Assembly (NCBI RefSeq): GCF_003054555.1
Contig: NZ_CP026304.1
Location: forward strand, 930,001 to 994,000
Direction of reading: 5' to 3'
Source: Streptomyces lunaelactis
GTDB lineage: Bacteria > Actinomycetota > Actinomycetes > Streptomycetales > Streptomycetaceae
DNA: 64,000 nucleotides
The position numbers were made by a program, and so were the translations under genes. A model generated the notes under the pieces. The model ran no database searches. It saw nothing but the letters and a program-made list of their open reading frames with translations, and was not told the origin of the DNA. Positions 42,727 to 50,662 of the stretch are shown piece after piece. How positions within the stretch are numbered: position 1 is the first letter of the stretch; each line of letters opens with the position of its first letter.

Positions 42727-44036
42727 CGGGACTCACTCCTCTGACGGCTGACGGCGCGGATCGGCGCGGAATCCGCGGCGAGATCCGCCGCGAGGCCGGC
42801 GGTGGCCGGCACGGGCAGGGCGCGCATCCGGTGCAGCCGGGTGACAGCGGCCGCGGACGTCAGTCCGAGGGCGAGGCAGCAGGCCCACGGCAGCCAGGCC
42901 CGGCCGGAGTGGCCCGCACTGTCCATGGCCCAGCCGATCGCGGCGTTGCCGCCCGCGGCGGCGATCCCCGACACCCCGTAGAACAGCCCGTAGTACGTGC
43001 CGGTCAGGCCCGCGCGGCCGAAGGCGGGGATCAGCTCCATGACGAACGGCTGGGCGATCATCAGCCCGAGGTGGAGCATCAGGGCCCCGGCAAGCACCGG
43101 CAGCAGGTGCAGCGCCGCGTCCGCCGCACCGCGCGGCGCGGGACCACCCGCCACCAGCATCGGCGGCAGGAACGCCAGGCCCATGACCGCCAGTCCGGCG
43201 CCGATCCAGCGGGCTCCGCTGCCCCGGCCCTTCAGCCGCCGGGTGATGCGCAGTTGCAGCAGCAGGTTGGTGACGGTGCCGGCGAGGAAGAGGAGTCCGA
43301 CGGCCCCCTCCCAGCCGGTGGCCTGCCGCGCGCCGTCGGGCAGCAGCAGGTAGAGCTGGTTCTCCATGCCGTACATGCCGACCATGGCGAGCGAGAACAG
43401 CAGGAACCCGCGGTTGCCGACCGCCTCGCGCCAGTCGCCGAGTACGCTGCCGGACGCCGCGGGGACCTCACGGGCGGGCAGCACTGCCGCCTGGGCGACG
43501 GTGAGCAGCGCGAAGATCGCGGCCGCGGTGAGCGCCGCGGCCCTGAAGTCGACGAGCAGCAGCAGGCTGCCGAGCAGCGGCCCGAGCAGCGCGCCGGCGG
43601 TGGCGAAGACATTGAAGAGCGCGAACGCCTCCGCCCTGCGGCCGCCCGCCTCCTGGGAGACGTAGGTCCGCACGGCCGGGTTGAACAGGGCTCCGGCCAG
43701 TCCGCTGACCACGGAGGCGGCGAGCAGCACGGGCAGCCCGTCCCCCAGCGCGAACAGGCCGAAGCCCACGGTGCGCAGCGCGCATCCGGCGATGATGACG
43801 CCGCGCGCGCCGAGCCGGTCGGCCGCCGATCCTCCGATGACGAACAGCCCCTGATGGCTGAGGTTGCGCATGCCCAGGACGATGCCGACGACCACCGCCG
43901 ACATGCCGAGGTCCTGGGACAGATGCGTGGCCAGGTAGGGGATCAGCAGGTAGAAGCCGGTGTTGACGCCGAGTTGGTTGACCAGGAGCAGCCGGACCGC
44001 GGGCGGGAAGCTGCGTACCGCGTGCAGGGTCTTCAC
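42723..44036 (-). CDS. MFS exporter
   Basis: A 437-residue major facilitator (GTG 44036, GTGA overlap with the epimerase gene). About 12 helices. Loop 2-3 reads GGSAADRLGARGVI, and NPAVRTYVSQEAGGRRAEAFALFN is the conserved middle of export-type MFS proteins such as metallophore and drug exporters. In the operon it lies between biosynthetic and uptake genes, the position of CntE in opine-metallophore loci, so export of the operon's product is inferred. Confidence 0.9.
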   Translation of the reverse strand: MKTLHAVRSFPPAVRLLLVNQLGVNTGFYLLIPYLATHLSQDLGMSAVVVGIVLGMRNLSHQGLFVIGGSAADRLGARGVIIAGCALRTVGFGLFALGDGLPVLLAASVVSGLAGALFNPAVRTYVSQEAGGRRAEAFALFNVFATAGALLGPLLGSLLLLVDFRAAALTAAAIFALLTVAQAAVLPAREVPAASGSVLGDWREAVGNRGFLLFSLAMVGMYGMENQLYLLLPDGARQATGWEGAVGLLFLAGTVTNLLLQLRITRRLKGRGSGARWIGAGLAVMGLAFLPPMLVAGGPAPRGAADAALHLLPVLAGALMLHLGLMIAQPFVMELIPAFGRAGLTGTYYGLFYGVSGIAAAGGNAAIGWAMDSAGHSGRAWLPWACCLALGLTSAAAVTRLHRMRALPVPATAGLAADLAADSAPIRAVSRQRSESR

Positions 44037-45121
44037 CGGGCGACCGCCTGGCGGCCTCCGGCGTTGGGTGCGGCCGAGCGGTCGGGGGACGGCCGTACGC
44101 CCAGACCGGCGCGGCCGGACGTACGCACTGTCCCGTCCGCCCCTCCGATGCCCGTCCACGGGTCGTCGGCGAGGAGCAGATGGCCGTCGAGGTCCACCCA
44201 GCGGGCCCGGTCGGCGAGGTGCACCGCGGGTGCGATGCCCAGCGAACTGGCGGTCAGGCAGCCGAGCATCACCTCGGTGCCGCTGCCGTGCAGGGCTTCG
44301 ACGATCCGCAGCGCGACAAAAACCCCGCCGCACTTGGCCAGCTTGATGTTGAACCCGTGCACCTGTCCGGCGAGCCGGAGCGCGTCCTCGTAACTCACCG
44401 CGTCCTCGTCCGCGATCACGGGAATCGGGGAGTTCTTCGCGACGCGGGCGAGCACCTCGGGCCGGCCGGGCGCGACCGGCTGCTCCACGGCCTCGACGCC
44501 GAGTGCGGCGAAGCGCGGCAGCAGGTCGAGTGCCTGGCCCTCGGTCCAGGCTCCGTTGGGGTCGAGCAGCAGCCGAGCGTCGGGCGCTCCCGTCCGTACG
44601 GCTTCGACGCGCGCCAGGTCCTGGGCCGGGTCGGCGGATCCGGCCTTGACCTTGAGCACAGTGAAGCCGCTCATCGACAGCCGTGCCGCCTGTACCGCTG
44701 CCGGTACGGGGGCGACGATGCCGATGGTGCGGGCGGTTGCGGCCGCCGGTGGGAGGTCCGTGCCGAGCAGGCGGTGAACCGGCTCGCCGGCCCGGTTGCC
44801 GACCAGGTCCAGCAGGGCGGCCTCGATCGCGCCACGCACGCCTGCGGGAAGATCCTCGGGTGCGGCAGTTCCCCGCCCGAATTCGGCCAACGCGGTCTCG
44901 GGCTCGGGGAATCGCTCGAGCCCCGGCCGCGACTCCTCCAGGCACCGCTCGATGCGCTGCGTCGGCAGGCCCAGGTAGTCACTGCTGACGGCCTCGCCGT
45001 AGCCCCGAAGACCGCCGTGATCGATGGCGACCCAGACGGCGTCGCGGCGTGCCATGACCGACCGGGATATCCGCAGGGGCTCGGTCAGTTCGAGTTGTGC
45101 CGTGCGCCAGGTGAGCCTCAT
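44033..45121 (-). CDS. Dipeptide epimerase (enolase superfamily, Ala-Glu epimerase-like)
   Basis: A 362-residue muconate-lactonizing-enzyme subgroup protein. All catalytic elements are seen: the LKVK motif with Lys157/Lys159, metal ligands Asp187 (LLLDPNGAW), Glu213 (VEQPV) and Asp238 (IADEDAV), and the opposite base Lys260 in FNIKLAKCGG. Such enzymes 1,1-proton-transfer epimerise L,L-dipeptides, needing Mg2+. Next to an ATP-grasp ligase this implies that a dipeptide is built and one residue inverted. Overlaps of 4 bp link it to the PLP enzyme and MFS genes. Confidence 0.92.
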   Translation of the reverse strand: MRLTWRTAQLELTEPLRISRSVMARRDAVWVAIDHGGLRGYGEAVSSDYLGLPTQRIERCLEESRPGLERFPEPETALAEFGRGTAAPEDLPAGVRGAIEAALLDLVGNRAGEPVHRLLGTDLPPAAATARTIGIVAPVPAAVQAARLSMSGFTVLKVKAGSADPAQDLARVEAVRTGAPDARLLLDPNGAWTEGQALDLLPRFAALGVEAVEQPVAPGRPEVLARVAKNSPIPVIADEDAVSYEDALRLAGQVHGFNIKLAKCGGVFVALRIVEALHGSGTEVMLGCLTASSLGIAPAVHLADRARWVDLDGHLLLADDPWTGIGGADGTVRTSGRAGLGVRPSPDRSAAPNAGGRQAVAR

Positions 45122-46242
45122 GCGGCATCTCCCTCTCCCGGCGCCGGGACGAGTGCCCGCGCCGGCGCCAGCGGGTCGACGACGGTGCGGCAGCGCGCCC
45201 AGCCGCCGACTTCGACCGCACAGGGATGCGGGATCTCCACCGGCCGGACGGCGAGCGTGGCCGTGTCCAGACCGTGGGTGTGGCAGAAGTCGTCGTCGTA
45301 GACCGTGCCGAGGTAGCGGTGCGCACCGTCCGGGAACACGGTCGCCACGACCGCGCCCGGCTCCACGCGGGCCGCCCACGCGGAGACCAGCGCGACGGCC
45401 CCGGTGCTCCAGCCGCCGCTCACGAAGCTGGTGCGGGCGAGCCTGCGGCAGGCGTCCACCGCCTCGGCCGGCCCCACCCAGTGCACTTCGTCGAATTCCT
45501 TGTGGGCGACATTGCGCGGGTGGATGCTGCTGCCGAGCCCGCGCATCAGCCGCGGGCGCGCGGGCTGACCGAAGATGGTCGAACCGACGGAGTCGACGCC
45601 GATCACCTTCAGCGCCGGCCAGCGGCGACGCAGCGGACCGACCAGTCCGGCGCTGTGCCCGCCGGTCCCGACGCTGCACACCAGCACGTCCAGGTGGTCC
45701 AGTTGGGCTGTCAGTTCCGCCGCCATCGAGGCGTACCCGGCGGCGTTGTCGGGGTTGTTGTACTGGTCGGGCCAGTAGGCCTCGGGCATCCGGCGCAGCA
45801 CTTCGCGCAGCCGCGCGAGCCGTGCGGCCTGCCAGCCGCCCTCCCTGGCGGGCCGGTCCGCCAGCTCCAGCTCCGCGCCGTAGGTGCGCAGCAACTGCCG
45901 CATGGACGGCTCGAGTTCGGTGTCACCGATGAGCACGACGGGATGACCGAGTGCCTGCCCGGCGAAAGCGAGTCCGATGCCCAGCGTGCCCGAGGTCGAC
46001 TCGACGACCGGGGCTCCGGGGCGCAGCTCGCCGCGCATCCGGGCGCCGCGCAGCATGGAGACGGCGGCCCGGGCCTTCATTCCGCCCGCGCCGAGGCATT
46101 CGAGCTTGGCCCAGAACCCGGGGTGCGCGTACGGCAGTTCGGTGCGGATCCTGGCCACAGGGGTGCGGCCGAGCAGCCGCAGCAGGTCGGGGTTGGCGAC
46201 GTCGGCCGCCTTGGGTGGGTGCAGGGCGGGAGCCGCGGTCAC
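45118..46242 (-). CDS. PLP-dependent cysteine synthase-like enzyme (fold type II)
   Basis: About 374 residues from the GTG at 46242, which overlaps the DUF364 gene stop (GTGA). It has the PLP lysine in LGAGGMKARAAV (Lys56), the substrate loop ESTSGTLGIGLAFAG, and the phosphate-binding GTGGHSAG. The family covers O-acetylserine sulfhydrylase, cystathionine beta-synthase and 2,3-diaminopropionate synthase SbnA. The Asn of the usual TSGNTG is replaced (TSGTLG), so the nucleophile may not be sulfide. It is inferred to make a beta-substituted alanine (for example a diaminopropionate-type building block) for the ligase. Confidence 0.9.
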   Translation of the reverse strand: MTAAPALHPPKAADVANPDLLRLLGRTPVARIRTELPYAHPGFWAKLECLGAGGMKARAAVSMLRGARMRGELRPGAPVVESTSGTLGIGLAFAGQALGHPVVLIGDTELEPSMRQLLRTYGAELELADRPAREGGWQAARLARLREVLRRMPEAYWPDQYNNPDNAAGYASMAAELTAQLDHLDVLVCSVGTGGHSAGLVGPLRRRWPALKVIGVDSVGSTIFGQPARPRLMRGLGSSIHPRNVAHKEFDEVHWVGPAEAVDACRRLARTSFVSGGWSTGAVALVSAWAARVEPGAVVATVFPDGAHRYLGTVYDDDFCHTHGLDTATLAVRPVEIPHPCAVEVGGWARCRTVVDPLAPARALVPAPGEGDAA

Positions 46243-47078
46243 TGGGCGCCCCCGTAGCGGTGAACGACCCCGGGGCCGCCGTCGAGCCAGAAGAAGGGAT
46301 AGGGCTCCGCGCACACGGCGCTCACCCCGGACCCGAGGAAGCGCGGCAGGACGGCGCTGCCGGTCTGGGCGAACATCACCAAGGGTTTGCCGGTCGCAGC
46401 GGCGTGCGCGAGCAGCGGCTCGAAAGTGCCGTTCCCGAGGGTCATCCCCGAGGCGAGAATCGCGTCGCAGTGTTCGAGCTCGGCACCCGCGTCCGTGCGA
46501 ACGGGCTCACCCCATTCGGTGGTGCCGCCCTTGAGGTCGCAAGGGATGTAGCCGATTCCGCGGGTACGCAGCCGCTCCAGCAGGGAGTTGACGACTCCCA
46601 CGACGAGCACCGTCCGCAGTCGCGTCACCGGCAGCAGGTCCACCACCGCACGCGCGCGGGCCCGGGACTTGTGCAGGGAGCTTCCGGCCGGCAGCGCGTA
46701 GGGCCGCGCCCCGTTGGCGGGGGTGTGCGGGCGGGCGTGGGTCAGGTAGGCGTCCAGCGCGGCGATCCGTATCGGCAGCAGGGGGTGGTCGAGCAGTTCG
46801 GCGACCGTGGCGCCGACGCAGTCGTCGAGCGCGGCCGCGGGCAGAGCACCGGGTTCGACGGCGCAGGATCCGACGGCCTCCGCGAGGCGCAGGCTGAGCA
46901 CCTCGTTGCGGTAGCCGCTGGTCCGCCCGGCGTGCCGTACGGCCTGGGTCGTGGTGAAGGCGACCGCGATGCGTTCCTGGGCGGGGCCGGGTCCGTACGC
47001 GGCGGACCGTACCCGGTCGAGGAGTTCGTCGATCGAGCGGACGTTTCCGGACGTTTCGAGGATGGCGGGAGTGTTCAC
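46239..47078 (-). CDS. DUF4213/DUF364 (putative heavy-metal chelation) protein
   Basis: A 279-residue protein. Residues 15-110 resemble DUF4213 (enolase-N-like: VAFTTTQAVRHAGRTSGYRNEVL). Residues 135-265 form a Rossmann-like DUF364 domain (TVLVVGVVNSLLERLRTRGIGYIPCDL, CDAILASGMTLGNGTFEPLLAHA, VMFAQTGSAVLPRFL). The family is annotated from structures as putative metal-chelating but has no proven reaction. Presence here in a Zur-box operon supports a metal- or metallophore-linked role. The ATG overlaps the ATP-grasp stop by 4 bp. Confidence 0.85.
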   Translation of the reverse strand: MNTPAILETSGNVRSIDELLDRVRSAAYGPGPAQERIAVAFTTTQAVRHAGRTSGYRNEVLSLRLAEAVGSCAVEPGALPAAALDDCVGATVAELLDHPLLPIRIAALDAYLTHARPHTPANGARPYALPAGSSLHKSRARARAVVDLLPVTRLRTVLVVGVVNSLLERLRTRGIGYIPCDLKGGTTEWGEPVRTDAGAELEHCDAILASGMTLGNGTFEPLLAHAAATGKPLVMFAQTGSAVLPRFLGSGVSAVCAEPYPFFWLDGGPGVVHRYGGAQ

Positions 47079-48367
47079 GCGGGGACCGCCGTCCGCGGCT
47101 CGTAACGGGGGCGCAGCCGTGAGAGCAGCCGCTCGGCCGTCTCCCGTGCGCCGCCGCCTTCGGTGTCGGCGGTCATGACGTGGCCGAGGTATTCGTTGTT
47201 GCTGGTCGCGGCGCGCACCGTGCGTCCCGGCTCGGCAAGGGTCAGTTCGAGCACTCCGGGTTCCTGCCGGACGCTGTCCTCGCCCTCGATGGCGGTGAGC
47301 CTGCCGTCCGTCCGCGTGGGCAGGCTGCCCTCGTCCGGGAGCAGGAAGGCGACGGCGGCGCTGCGGACTCCGGTCGGGCGCACGGCGAGGTCCGGTTGCC
47401 CGCCGAGGGCGACGTCCACGCAGACAGCGGCGAGGTCGACGCCCGTGACATGGCGGACCAGCTCCGTGATCCGGTTGCCGGCCGGGCGGGGGTTCACCTC
47501 GACCACCCGGGGTCCGGCGGGGGTCAGCTTGACCTCGGTGTGGCAGACGACCTGGTCCAGTCCCAGTGCCTCGATCGCCCGTACGGCGGTTTCGGCGGCG
47601 GCCTGGGTCTGTGCGGGTTCGATGCCCGCCGGGAACATGTGGCTGGTCTCGATGAACGCGGGCGCGCCGCCGATGCTCTTGTCGGTCACGCCGACCACCT
47701 GGGTGGAACCGTCGAACGAGACCGTCTCGACGCTGACTTCAGGACCGGTGAGGAACTCTTCGATGAGGACGACAGGGGCTCGTTCCTGACCGCGCGCGTT
47801 GACCGGGAAGTCGTACAGAGCACGGCAGGCCCGGTCCAGCTCGGCTTCGTCGGAGACCTTGCGCACCAGCATCCCGGCGCACAGGTCCACCGGCTTGACG
47901 ACCAGCGGGTAGCCGATCTCCCGGGCGGCGGACTGGGTCCGGGACCAGTCCCGGCACACAGCGAACCGCGGGCCCGGCACTTCGGCATCGGCCAGCAGCC
48001 TGCGCGTCAGGTCCTTGCGGCAGGCTCCTTCGACGGCCTTCGGGGTGGGCCCCGGCAGGCCGAGTCGCTCTGCCGTCCGTGCCACCGCGGGGAGGTAGTA
48101 GTCGCACGAGGACACCACACCGTCGAAGGTGAGCACCTCGTGCAGTTTCTCCACGTACGGAAGGAGCACGTCCATGTCGTTGGTGTCCGTGGTGAGGATG
48201 TTCCGCGCCGCGAGCAGCGGGTGCGGGCCGTCGGCCGGGGTGGATCGCAGGTAGTGGTGCAGATCCCGGGTGACGAAAGTGAACTCGTGGCCGCCTTCGC
48301 GGACCGCCCTGGGCAGCAGTCTGCTCATCGACCCCACCCAGCTCTCGATAACCAGCAGATGTCCCAC
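47075..48367 (-). CDS. ATP-grasp ligase (amino-acid/dipeptide ligase type)
   Basis: A 430-residue protein from the GTG at 48367, preceded by GAGAGGAAG; the upstream in-frame ATG has no ribosome site. A pre-ATP-grasp Rossmann part opens with HLLVIESWVGSMSRLLPRA. ATP-grasp follows, with IGYPLVVKPVDLCAGMLV, PVVLIEEFLTGPEVSVETV and the metal-binding end VVEVNPRPAGNRITELV. It resembles the BacD/carnosine-synthase-like group that joins amino acids via acyl phosphates. It is the first gene of the ten-gene operon, directly behind a promoter with a Zur-box-like sequence in its spacer. Confidence 0.92.
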   Translation of the reverse strand: MGHLLVIESWVGSMSRLLPRAVREGGHEFTFVTRDLHHYLRSTPADGPHPLLAARNILTTDTNDMDVLLPYVEKLHEVLTFDGVVSSCDYYLPAVARTAERLGLPGPTPKAVEGACRKDLTRRLLADAEVPGPRFAVCRDWSRTQSAAREIGYPLVVKPVDLCAGMLVRKVSDEAELDRACRALYDFPVNARGQERAPVVLIEEFLTGPEVSVETVSFDGSTQVVGVTDKSIGGAPAFIETSHMFPAGIEPAQTQAAAETAVRAIEALGLDQVVCHTEVKLTPAGPRVVEVNPRPAGNRITELVRHVTGVDLAAVCVDVALGGQPDLAVRPTGVRSAAVAFLLPDEGSLPTRTDGRLTAIEGEDSVRQEPGVLELTLAEPGRTVRAATSNNEYLGHVMTADTEGGGARETAERLLSRLRPRYEPRTAVPA

Positions 48368-48453
48368 GGGACTTCCTCTCAGACCGTCACAGCTCTCGTG
48401 CACACCGAAGCGCGGACCACCAGGTACGGAGGTGTCCGCAGCAACCGAGTGAG

Positions 48454-48482
48454 ACGTTATCGGAAATCGTTTTCATTTCCAA
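48454..48482 (-). promoter_or_regulatory. Promoter of the metallophore-like operon with Zur-box-like spacer
   Basis: On the minus strand TTGGAA (48482-48477), a 17-bp spacer and TAACGT (48459-48454) form a good vegetative promoter. The site TGAAAACGATTTCCG (48475-48461) matches 12 of 15 positions of the Streptomyces Zur consensus I recall, TGAAAATGATTTTCA, and overlaps the spacer, running into the first two bases of the -10 hexamer. Binding there would block RNA polymerase. The inferred start is near 48447, leaving an 80-nt leader to GTG 48367. Confidence 0.65.
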
Positions 48483-48533
48483 CATGACCTGAGAGGCTTC
48501 CCGGAAGGCGTCGAACGGGGGGTCGGTCGATGC

Positions 48534-48562
48534 GTCAGATGGAAGTCATTTTCATGTAGCCT
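48534..48562 (+). promoter_or_regulatory. Promoter of the divergent GNAT gene with Zur-box-like spacer
   Basis: GTCAGA (48534-48539), a 17-bp spacer and TAGCCT (48557-48562) form a plausible promoter. Its spacer is almost entirely TGGAAGTCATTTTCA (48540-48554), 13 of 15 matches to the Zur consensus on this strand. It is the mirror arrangement of the promoter driving the ten-gene operon, 65 bp away, so both are probably zinc-repressed. Confidence 0.65.
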
Positions 48563-48590
48563 GCGACTCCGTGACCCCGGAGGCGGAGCG

Positions 48591-49202
48591 ATGAAGGATC
48601 TGACACAGCAACAGGAAGTCGGCCCGTACGTGGTGCGCCACGCAACCGCCGAAGACGTGCACGGCGCGCGCAGCGTCATGCTCGACACGTTCTACCGGGA
48701 GTTCGACTACGGCTACGTCCCCTCGTGGCACTCGGACGTGGTCGACATCCACCGCAGCTACCTCGACAACCCGCGCCACACGCTCGTCGTGGCCGTACGG
48801 GACGGCGAAGTGGTGGCCACCACCGGGCTGCACTCCCGGGGCCCGGTCCACCCGCCGCATCCCCGGTGGCTCTGTGAGCGCTACCCCTCGGGGCGCACCG
48901 CGCAGCTCGCCCGCGTCTATGTACGCCCTGCGCACCGCAGGCATGGACTCGCCCGCGTCATGGTGCTCATGGCCTGCGAATTCGCCGCCCGCACCCCGGG
49001 ATACGACAGCGTCTACCTGCACACCAACGTCGACATCCCGGGCGCGGAGGGCTTCTGGCGCAGCCTCGCCACGGAGGTGTTCGACGCCCGCACGACGGGC
49101 GAGCACGGTGGATTCGGGACGGTCCACTTCGAGATCCCGATCCCGTGGCGCGACGGCGCGGACCATGACCACGGCTCACTCGTCCGCGCGGGCGGGCGCT
49201 GA
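48591..49202 (+). CDS. GNAT N-acetyltransferase divergent from the metallophore-like operon
   Basis: A 203-residue acetyltransferase: VRHATAEDVHGARSVMLDTF, AVRDGEVVATTGLHSRG, and the acetyl-CoA loop AQLARVYVRPAHRRHGLARVM. It has a His/Asp-rich C-terminus (GADHDHGSL). GGAGGCGGAG precedes ATG 48591. It has its own Zur-box-like promoter. It could acetylate a biosynthetic intermediate or inactivate the product; neither is visible from the sequence. Confidence 0.88.
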   Translation: MKDLTQQQEVGPYVVRHATAEDVHGARSVMLDTFYREFDYGYVPSWHSDVVDIHRSYLDNPRHTLVVAVRDGEVVATTGLHSRGPVHPPHPRWLCERYPSGRTAQLARVYVRPAHRRHGLARVMVLMACEFAARTPGYDSVYLHTNVDIPGAEGFWRSLATEVFDARTTGEHGGFGTVHFEIPIPWRDGADHDHGSLVRAGGR

Positions 49203-49217
49203 GACAGCCCGAACTCG

Positions 49218-50039
49218 TCAGCCGCGGATGAAGTCGAGCAGGTCCCGGTTGAACGCCTCCTCGTAGGCGCCGTTCAGACCGTGCGGGGCACCCGGGTAGA
49301 CCTTCAACGTGGCATCCTTGACCAGCTCCACGGACTTGTTGGCGGCGGCGACGATGGGCACGATCTGGTCGTCGTCGCCGTGCGCGATGAAGGTGGGGAC
49401 GTCGAAGCGCTTGAGGTCCTCGGTGAAGTCGGTCTCCGAGAACTGTTCGACGCAGTCGTACGCCGCCTTCAGTCCCACCTGCATGCTCCACAGCCAGAAC
49501 GAGTCACGCATGCCCTGCGAGACGGCGGAGCCGGGCCGGTTGGCGCCGTAGAAGCTCTCGCTCAGGTCCTTGTAGAACTGCGAGCGATCGGCCCGCACAC
49601 CCTCGCGAATGCCGTCGAAGACCTCGATGGGCAGGCCTTCGGGATTGGCGTCGGTCTTCAGCATCAGCGGTGGTACGGCTCCGAGGAGTACGGCCTTGGC
49701 GACGCGCGCTGTGCCGTGCCGGCCGATGTAGCGGGCCACTTCGCCGCCGCCGGTGGAGTGGCCGACCAGGACGACCTCGTTGAGGTTGAGGCTCTCGATC
49801 AGCTGGGCCAGGTCGTCGGCGTAGGTGTCCATGTTGTTGCCCTGCCAGGGCTGGGCGGAACGGCCGTGGCCGCGCCGGTCGTGCGCGACGGTGCGGTAGC
49901 CGTTCTCGGCGAGCAGCCTCAACTGCCCGTCCCAGGCGTCGGCGTTGAGCGGCCAGCCGTGGCTGAAGACGACGGGCTGTCCGGTGCCCCAGTCCTTGTA
50001 GAAGATCTCGGTGCCGTCGGTGGTGGTGAACGTGCTCAT
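49218..50039 (-). CDS. Alpha/beta hydrolase, non-heme chloroperoxidase type
   Basis: A 273-residue cofactor-free haloperoxidase/esterase family protein: oxyanion [14 protein letters not shown], nucleophile elbow GHSTGGGE (Ser98), acid in [10 protein letters not shown] and catalytic His in [10 protein letters not shown]. It hydrolyses esters and can make peracids. The ATG overlaps the end of a decayed alpha/beta hydrolase gene upstream, showing an ancestral two-gene unit. Confidence 0.93.
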   Translation of the reverse strand: MSTFTTTDGTEIFYKDWGTGQPVVFSHGWPLNADAWDGQLRLLAENGYRTVAHDRRGHGRSAQPWQGNNMDTYADDLAQLIESLNLNEVVLVGHSTGGGEVARYIGRHGTARVAKAVLLGAVPPLMLKTDANPEGLPIEVFDGIREGVRADRSQFYKDLSESFYGANRPGSAVSQGMRDSFWLWSMQVGLKAAYDCVEQFSETDFTEDLKRFDVPTFIAHGDDDQIVPIVAAANKSVELVKDATLKVYPGAPHGLNGAYEEAFNRDLLDFIRG

Positions 50040-50289
50040 AGGTCCTGTCCTCTCGGTCGGATGAATCGGCGCACGAACGACAAGGCGGTGTCGGCGACTT
50101 CTTTCCAGCCGCTGTCGATGGTCAGTGCGTGGCCGCGGCCCGGGACACTGCCCGGCTGCGGTTGGCCGGGTTGCCGAGTACCCATCGGTCCCAGCTGCTC
50201 GGCAACAGCCACAGGCCGTGGACTAAGACCACCGGCGTGCGGCCGGTGGCGTTGGCCCGCTCGATCTGCTGTGCGTCATTGGAGGACAT
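50036..50289 (-). pseudogene. Remnant of an alpha/beta hydrolase with large internal deletions
   Basis: The N-terminus is intact (MSSNDAQQIERANATGR then [17 protein letters not shown]). It jumps directly to [12 protein letters not shown], a mid-protein motif of this hydrolase family. After a frame change it reads [27 protein letters not shown], the family's C-terminus with the catalytic His. Full-length members are about 270 residues; here about 80 codons remain, and the nucleophile elbow is gone. The relic's stop still overlaps the ATG of the next hydrolase gene. Identification of the fragments rests on my memory of the family. Confidence 0.8.
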
Positions 50290-50304
50290 TTCATGTCTCA
50301 CCTC

Positions 50305-50612
50305 GCACTCTCGGTCACTTCGAATATCAGGCCCATAAGTGGACGATAGCTGCCGACACGCTCGCCCTCGACCCCACTGCCGCCGCGCTCGGCTCCGCCA
50401 CGGTGGAGCTGCTGCGGGCGCTGATCGCCTCCGCGGCGGGAGCGGACGCCTGTGCACGGCCAGCGATGGCCGACTCACTGCTCGAACGCGTGCCGGCCCG
50501 CACACGGGCACATCTGACGGAACCGGAGCCGACCCCCGCCCGCATCGACAAGAGCACAGTCCCAACCTCTGACACTCGGCCATACGTTCGCATGGCGAAG
50601 TACCCAGGGTGA
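50305..50612 (+). pseudogene. Remnant of an AraC-family regulator
   Basis: The frame reads GHFEYQAHKWTIAADTLALDP, then GSATVELLRALIASAAGAD, RAHLTEPEPTPARI, and ends SDTRPYVRMAKYPG before TGA. This is the linker and first helix-turn-helix region of an AraC-type activator, normally followed by a second HTH of about 50 residues that is missing. The N-terminal sensing domain is also missing, and no start codon with a ribosome site is present. Together with the adjacent hydrolase relic it marks a deletion hot spot. Confidence 0.7.
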
Positions 50613-50662
50613 GCCGATCTGCTGGTTATCGTGATGCCCTGTCACGGACGACCGGAGCAGAT

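Noticed and set aside
37007..48367. Classical opine metallophore (staphylopine) or EDDS cluster
   Set aside because: The transporter layout fits, but no nicotianamine-like synthase, opine dehydrogenase, histidine racemase or lyase of the EDDS pathway is present.
50540..50662. Zur-like site upstream of the DUF318 permease
   Set aside because: No stretch resembling TGAAAATGATTTTCA was found on either strand.
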